In this document: piece by piece, positions 60,601 through 64,000 of the stretch
Numbering within the stretch: position 1 is the stretch's first letter
How the letters are laid out: the number at the start of each line of letters is the position of its first letter
From: Apostichopus japonicus
Lineage: Eukaryota; Echinodermata; Holothuroidea; Aspidochirotida; Stichopodidae
Direction: 5' to 3'
Assembly: GCF_037975245.1 (NCBI RefSeq)
Contig: NC_092575.1
Location: 325,001 to 389,000, forward strand
Length of the DNA stretch: 64,000 bases
Notes under the pieces: generated by a model
Database searches by the model: none
Seen by the model: only the letters and a program-made list of their open reading frames with translations
Told to the model about the DNA's origin: nothing
Translations under genes and position numbers: made by a program

Positions 60601-62580
60601 AATTAATTAAGAAGAACAATTTAATTTCTTAGTTACTTAAGGATGCTTTTTTAGTAACAGTGCAACTTTGATCTTGCCATTAAATATGTTTGAGCAGAAA
60701 CAAAACATAGTCATGGTAGGTAAATCTCAAGATCTAAGAGATAGTAAAGAGACACATAGGTATATCTCTATATATAAGAGATTGTAAAGAGACACATAGG
60801 TATATCTCTATATATAAGAGATTGTAAAGAGACACATAGGTATATCTCTAGATTGTAAAGAGACACATAGGTATATCTCAATATATAAGAGATTGTAAAG
60901 AGACACATAGGTATATCTCAATATAAGTGACACACATTAAGTGACACTCATAGGTACATCTTAATAAAGAGATAGTTAAGTGACACACATAGGTACATCT
61001 TAATGATGAGATAGTTAAGAGGGGATCTTACCATTCTGCTGCAAAGTCTTCTGAAAGCCATGGAAGCTCCAAGTCTCTTATGTAAGTACAATCTTTTAAA
61101 CTTCTCCTTCTCAACATCAGTGAAAGTGTTGTAGACTACTGCCAGTAACTGTGATGTAATACAATATGAGAAAAGATGAATTCAGGCAAGTATATCTTAG
61201 AGAACTTGAATCGCAATACAGAATAATAATTTGTATAAAATACAGACAACTGTACATCTATTGATACTAGATAATAGGCCAAGGCCTTTCAACTACCCAG
61301 ACCTTTAGGAAAGCAACATTAAAAATGGTGGTAAAATATGCTGTGAAACACAATATAGTGTGCAACACTTCACACAGTTTGTAAGGGAAACTCCATATGG
61401 TGACATTGTTATATACTATGTAACCTGATATTACTGACAACCTGATACTATCATACAAATATACAGCAATTTGTGAGTCCTAGGCAATGCTTAATGTTAT
61501 AACAGTCTACAGAACTCATTATGTATATGTTTCACTGTGTAAGCTGCATACAGAACCTTGCATGGTATGGCCTTACACTGAACACAGGATTGCATTTGGA
61601 GTGACTATCATACAACAATGTCTTATTTAAGTAGGAAATTATCTGAGCATTCTGACATTCATTTTAGCCATTGGTGGGATACAGAAAGCTAACACGTTAT
61701 ATGTACTGAATGGGAACACTACAACAGCAACAAAGCAACAACTACAACATCAGCAACACAACAACAACATCAGCAACACTACAACAACACAACTATAGCA
61801 ACACAACAACTACAACACAACATCGGCAACACTACCACAGCAACAACACAACATCGGCAACACAACAACAACATCAGCAACACTACAACAGCAACATAGC
61901 AACAACACAACATCAGCAAAACAACAACGTCAGCAACACAACAGCAACTATAGCAACACAACAACAACAACACAACATCAGCAACACTACCACAGCAACA
62001 CAGCAACAACACAACTTCAGCAACACAACAATACAACATCAGCAACACTGCCACAGCAACAACACAACATCAGCAACACAACACAACATCAGCAACACTA
62101 CAACAGCAACACCACAACATCAGCAACACAACAACAACACAACATCAGCAACACTACCACAGCAACAACACAACATCAGCAACACAACAACAGCAACATC
62201 AGTAACACTGCCACAGCAGCACAGCAACAACACAACATCAGCAACACAACTATAGCAACACAACAACACAACATCAGCAACACTACCACAGCAACAACAC
62301 AACATCAGCAACATTGCCACAGCAACAACACAACATCAGCAACACAAAAACAGCCACACAACATCAGCAACACTACAACAGCAACACAGCAACAACACAA
62401 CATCAGCAGCAATACCACAACATCAGCGACACAACGAAAGCAACTCAACAACATCAACTGAGAGCAAGGTAGAGACTTACAACATTTGTTAGAAAATAGA
62501 GCTCCAATATGAGAAAGACAATGAAAAATAAAGCCGACCATCTTGAGCTATTGTAGGCAGGCATCATGACATCGGGATAA
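45604..62580 (-). CDS. TPCN1: Two-pore channel, TPC1-like (3' part; 5' end outside window)
   Basis: Sixteen exons from the 5' side: 62580-62481, 61148-61032, 60331-60049, 59396-59340, 57376-57305, 56932-56860, 56110-56006, 53325-53254, 52079-51990, 51436-51345, 50748-50702, 49265-49197, 49006-48916, 47746-47625, 46808-46731, 46119-45604. All are phase-consistent, giving 660 codons before the stop. TPCs are endolysosomal cation channels built of two six-helix domains. Seen in order: filter I YPDVMMPAY, IS6 (ELYFLTNVLLAVVYNTF), a linker with an EF-hand-like loop, domain II S1-S4 ending RPLRLLRLFKVRKRYRD, IIS5, pore II (TLFELTVGNNW), IIS6 (VAYVLEAFLFRMQ), then a C-terminal region with PRTKADLS and MYAREVEEW as in TPC1. 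The tail is an acidic extension of ~170 aa. TPC3 is the main alternative. The N-terminal ~280 aa are missing. Confidence 0.93.
46187..46343. repeat. 78-bp direct duplication in the last TPC intron
   Basis: Two adjacent copies starting ctgtataactgtaaggatgt and running to 'gacctatattaata', nearly identical. Confidence 0.88.
47875..48080. repeat. ~72-bp tandem repeat (about 3 copies) in a TPC intron
   Basis: The unit has gttatttgtgttaacaaacc then 'aattttgaatgtagctaacactgtcaactat', diverged between copies. Confidence 0.75.
48170..48605. repeat. 61-bp minisatellite (~7 copies) in a TPC intron
   Basis: Unit aatgaattattgttgcttta plus aagtagcttaggttatgttcttctttgatattgtcaatgat; near-identical copies. 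Confidence 0.92.
49375..50576. repeat. 63-65-bp minisatellite (~19 copies) in a TPC intron
   Basis: Unit gacctgtatatatgtatatg, then atagatatacaatgtctgttgtggcaccaaagtacatgacatact. Long open frames on the minus strand across it are repeat artefacts. Blocks of three units recur, indicating higher-order exchange. Confidence 0.93.
50702..50748 (-). other. TPCN1: TPC exon: filter II
   Basis: A 47-nt micro-exon encoding most of TLFELTVGNNWHVIM. The NNW of filter II is present; the residue before it is Gly where I recall Val in vertebrate TPC1. Confidence 0.85.
52080..52978 (-). repeat. ~48-56-bp minisatellite touching the TPC IIS5 exon acceptor (~18 copies)
   Basis: On the minus strand the longer units read 'tttatttcag' then CATGGGTCT, which is the acceptor and first 9 nt of the exon 52079-51990. 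Five of the ~18 units keep this full acceptor (near 52188, 52279, 52430, 52673 and 52870); the rest have lost the 'ttcagc' step. The array begins exactly at the exon edge. Confidence 0.9.
53254..53325 (-). other. TPCN1: TPC exon: end of S4 and S4-S5 linker of domain II
   Basis: With the preceding exon (56110-56006) it completes RPLRLLRLFKVRKRYRDV. Arginines occur every third residue (RPLRLLR), the arrangement of a working voltage sensor. The intron between the two exons holds the 80-bp array. Confidence 0.85.
53410..55893. repeat. 80-bp minisatellite, 31 units with no length change
   Basis: The marker caggtatctt occurs at 53461 and then every 80 bp to 55861 (one copy reads cagatatctt). Units differ only by substitutions at a handful of recurrent sites (c/aattcc, cct/cca/cat, ggtact/gatatt, aca/acg). 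It sits in the intron interrupting the IIS4 coding sequence. Confidence 0.96.
57610..58690. repeat. ~65/59-bp minisatellite (~17 copies) in a TPC intron
   Basis: Unit acaaggcacagtaacacagc, atactgaacacagaaatata, ttatactgagaaaaggtaatagcat; a shorter type replaces 'aaatatattat' with 'cagcat'. Confidence 0.92.
59229..59258. repeat. 11-bp hairpin in a TPC intron
   Basis: cttcacagaaa and tttctgtgaag are exact complements around an 8-nt loop, about 80 bp from the exon ending at 59340. No family was recognised. Confidence 0.7.
60049..60331 (-). other. TPCN1: TPC exon: inter-domain linker with EF-hand-like loop
   Basis: The 94-codon exon contains LNSSGTGFINLSEFFNIYEV, a helix-loop-helix resembling an EF hand (N-x-S-x-T-x-F-I-x-x-S-E). 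Position 1 is Asn and position 3 Ser, and position 12 is Glu, so Ca2+ binding is doubtful, as in other animal TPC1 proteins. It continues into the pre-S1 region of domain II. Confidence 0.75.
60715..61015. repeat. ~39-bp tandem repeat (7-8 copies) in a TPC intron
   Basis: Unit aagagacacataggtatatc then tctatatataagagattgt, degrading into 'aagtgacacacataggtacatcttaat' units towards the exon at 61032. Confidence 0.85.
61715..62465. repeat. CAACA-rich simple/tandem repeat next to the filter-I exon donor
   Basis: Irregular repeats of caacatcagcaacacaac-type words over 750 bp; the plus strand is almost free of G outside 'cag'. On the transcribed TPC pre-mRNA it is U/G-rich with many UGCUG and UGUUG words, beginning about 16 nt after the donor of the exon 62580-62481. 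The plus-strand open frame of 181 codons (Thr/Asn/Gln-rich) is not taken as a gene. Confidence 0.9.
62481..62580 (-). other. TPCN1: TPC exon: filter I and S6 of domain I
   Basis: It reads YPDVMMPAYNSSRWSALFF and onward to LYFLTNV. In TPCs the filter residues immediately precede PDVMMPAY and lie at the end of the previous exon, outside this window. The exon starts with the third base of a codon after acceptor ccctacag. Its first 22 nt are copied in the adjacent array. Confidence 0.9.
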
Positions 62581-64000
62581 CTGTAGGGGGCAAATAGTGA
62601 TATCAAATGGTGAGTTAATAGGCATCATGACATCGGGATAACTGTAGGGGGCAAATAGTGATATCAAATGGTGAGTTAATAGGCATCATGACATCGGGAT
62701 AACTGTAGGGGGCAAATAGTAATATCAAATGGTGAGTTAATAGGCATCATGACATCGGGATAACTGTAGGGGGCAAATAGTCATATCAAATGGTGAGTTA
62801 ATAGGCATCATGACATCGGGATAACTGTAGGGGGCAAATAGTAATATCAAATGGTTAGTTAATATATAGGCATCATGACATCGGGATAACTGTAGGGGGC
62901 AAATAGTAATATCAAATGGTGAGTTAATAGGCATCATGACATCGGGATAACTGTAGGGGGCAAATAGTAATATCAAATGGTGAGTTAATAGGCATCATGA
63001 CATCGGGATAACTGTAGGGGGCAAATAGTGATATCAAATGGTTAGTTAATAGGCATCATGACATCAGGATAACTGTAGGGGGCAAATAGTAATATCAAAT
63101 GGTTAGTTAATATATAGGCATCATGACATCGGGATAACTGTAGGGGGCAAATAGTAATATCAAATGGTGAGTTAATAGGCATCATGACATCGGGATAACT
63201 GTAGGGGGCAAATAGTAATATCAAATGGTGAGTTAATAGGCATCATGACATCGGGATAACTGTAGGGGGCAAATAGTAATATCAAATGGTGAGTTAATAG
63301 GCATCATGACATCGGGATAACTGTAGGGGGCAAATAGTAATATCAAATGGTGAGTTAATAGGCATCATGACATCGGGATAACTGTAGGGGGCAAATAGTC
63401 ATATCAAATGGTGAGTTAATAGGCATCATGACATCGGGATAACTGTAGGGGGCAAATAGTCATATCAAATGGTGAGTTAATAGGCATCATGACATCGGGA
63501 TAACTGTAGGGGGCAAATAGTAATATCAAATGGTGAGTTAATAGGCATCATGACATCGGGATAACTGTAGGGGGCAAATAGTAATATCAAATGGTGAGTT
63601 AATAGGCATCATGACATCGGGATAACTGTAGGGGGCAAATAGTAATATCAAATGGTGAGTTAATAGGCATCATGACATCGGGATAACTGTAGGGGGCAAA
63701 TAGTAATATCAAATGGTGAGTTAATAGGCATCATGACATCGGGATAACTGTAGGGGGCAAATAGTCATATCAAATGGTGAGTTAATAGGCATCATGACAT
63801 CGGGATAACTGTAGGGGGCAAATAGTAATATCAAATGGTTAGTTAATATATAGGCATCATGACATCGGGATAACTGTAGGGGGCAAATAGTAATATCAAA
63901 TGGTGAGTTAATAGGCATCATGACATCGGGATAACTGTAGGGGGCAAATAGTAATATCAAATGGTGAGTTAATAGGCATCATGACATCGGGATAACTGTA
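62560..64000 (-). repeat. 61-bp array made from the filter-I exon edge (24 copies, runs off the window)
   Basis: Unit on the plus strand: ggcatcatgacatcgggata, actgtagggggcaaatagta, atatcaaatggtgagttaat, a. A few units are 65 bp (extra 'tata'). On the minus strand each unit reads 'ccccctacag' then TTATCCCGATGTCATGATGC; the first unit is the real exon start. Twenty-three further copies lie upstream in the intron, some differing only at one base (g/a/c in 'tagtgatat'). Confidence 0.96.

Noticed and set aside
60950-61032. A fourth exon-edge array at the donor of the TPC exon ending 61032
   Set aside because: Only 'taagat' and a vague 'cttaactatctc' are shared between the units and the donor flank; no coding bases are repeated.
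61710-62255. Thr/Asn/Gln-rich 181-codon frame on the plus strand
   Set aside because: It is the translation of the CAACA-rich repeat inside a TPC intron, with no start context or conserved part.

Overview
This is a window of animal nuclear DNA. Genes are sparse, spliced with GT-AG introns, and separated by long AT-rich non-coding stretches. The four recognisable protein families (peroxisomal sarcosine/pipecolate oxidase, KIAA2013, a Rab-like GTPase and a two-pore channel) resemble their vertebrate counterparts closely. The repeat landscape, with several kb-scale minisatellites and frequent 'aggcctac'-like words, is not vertebrate-like. My best guess is an invertebrate deuterostome such as an echinoderm; this is an inference with low to moderate confidence.

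Layout. (1) 1-1168 (+): last two exons of a PIPOX-type oxidase ending in the peroxisomal signal SKL. (2) 1.6-10.5 kb: no host gene; minisatellites, a LINE reverse-transcriptase relic, a 565-bp inverted-repeat element and G/C-tract hairpins. (3) 11095-13002 (-): intact single-exon KIAA2013 homologue. (4) 16967-23810 (-): complete eight-exon PIPOX gene (389 aa), tail-to-tail with the first copy. (5) 23.8-29.1 kb: intergenic, with a ~970-bp MITE-like element and a LINE 3' end. (6) 29139-38995 (+): three-exon Rab-like GTPase in which most nucleotide-binding motifs are altered. (7) 39-45 kb: minisatellites. (8) 45604-62580 (-): sixteen exons of a two-pore channel, most like TPCN1, from pore filter I to the C-terminus; its 5' part lies beyond the window.

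Tandem arrays occupy roughly 18 kb (about 28%) by my hand count. The most unusual observation is that three separate tandem repeats carry a copy of a coding-exon edge with its splice signal. The 61-bp array at 62560-64000 repeats the acceptor plus the first 22 nt of the TPC filter-I exon. The array at 52080-52978 repeats the acceptor plus the first 9 nt of the TPC IIS5 exon. A ~120-bp triplication at 19640-20040 repeats the last ~40 nt and donor of PIPOX exon 5. The real exons are therefore flanked by up to 23 decoy splice sites. The second notable item is the divergent Rab-like protein.

The genes do not form a pathway. PIPOX is a peroxisomal amine oxidase, TPC1 an endolysosomal cation channel, the Rab-like protein probably a trafficking-type GTPase fold, and KIAA2013 a membrane protein of unknown function. 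All exon joins were deduced by eye from reading frame, splice consensus and remembered family sequences, not from transcripts.
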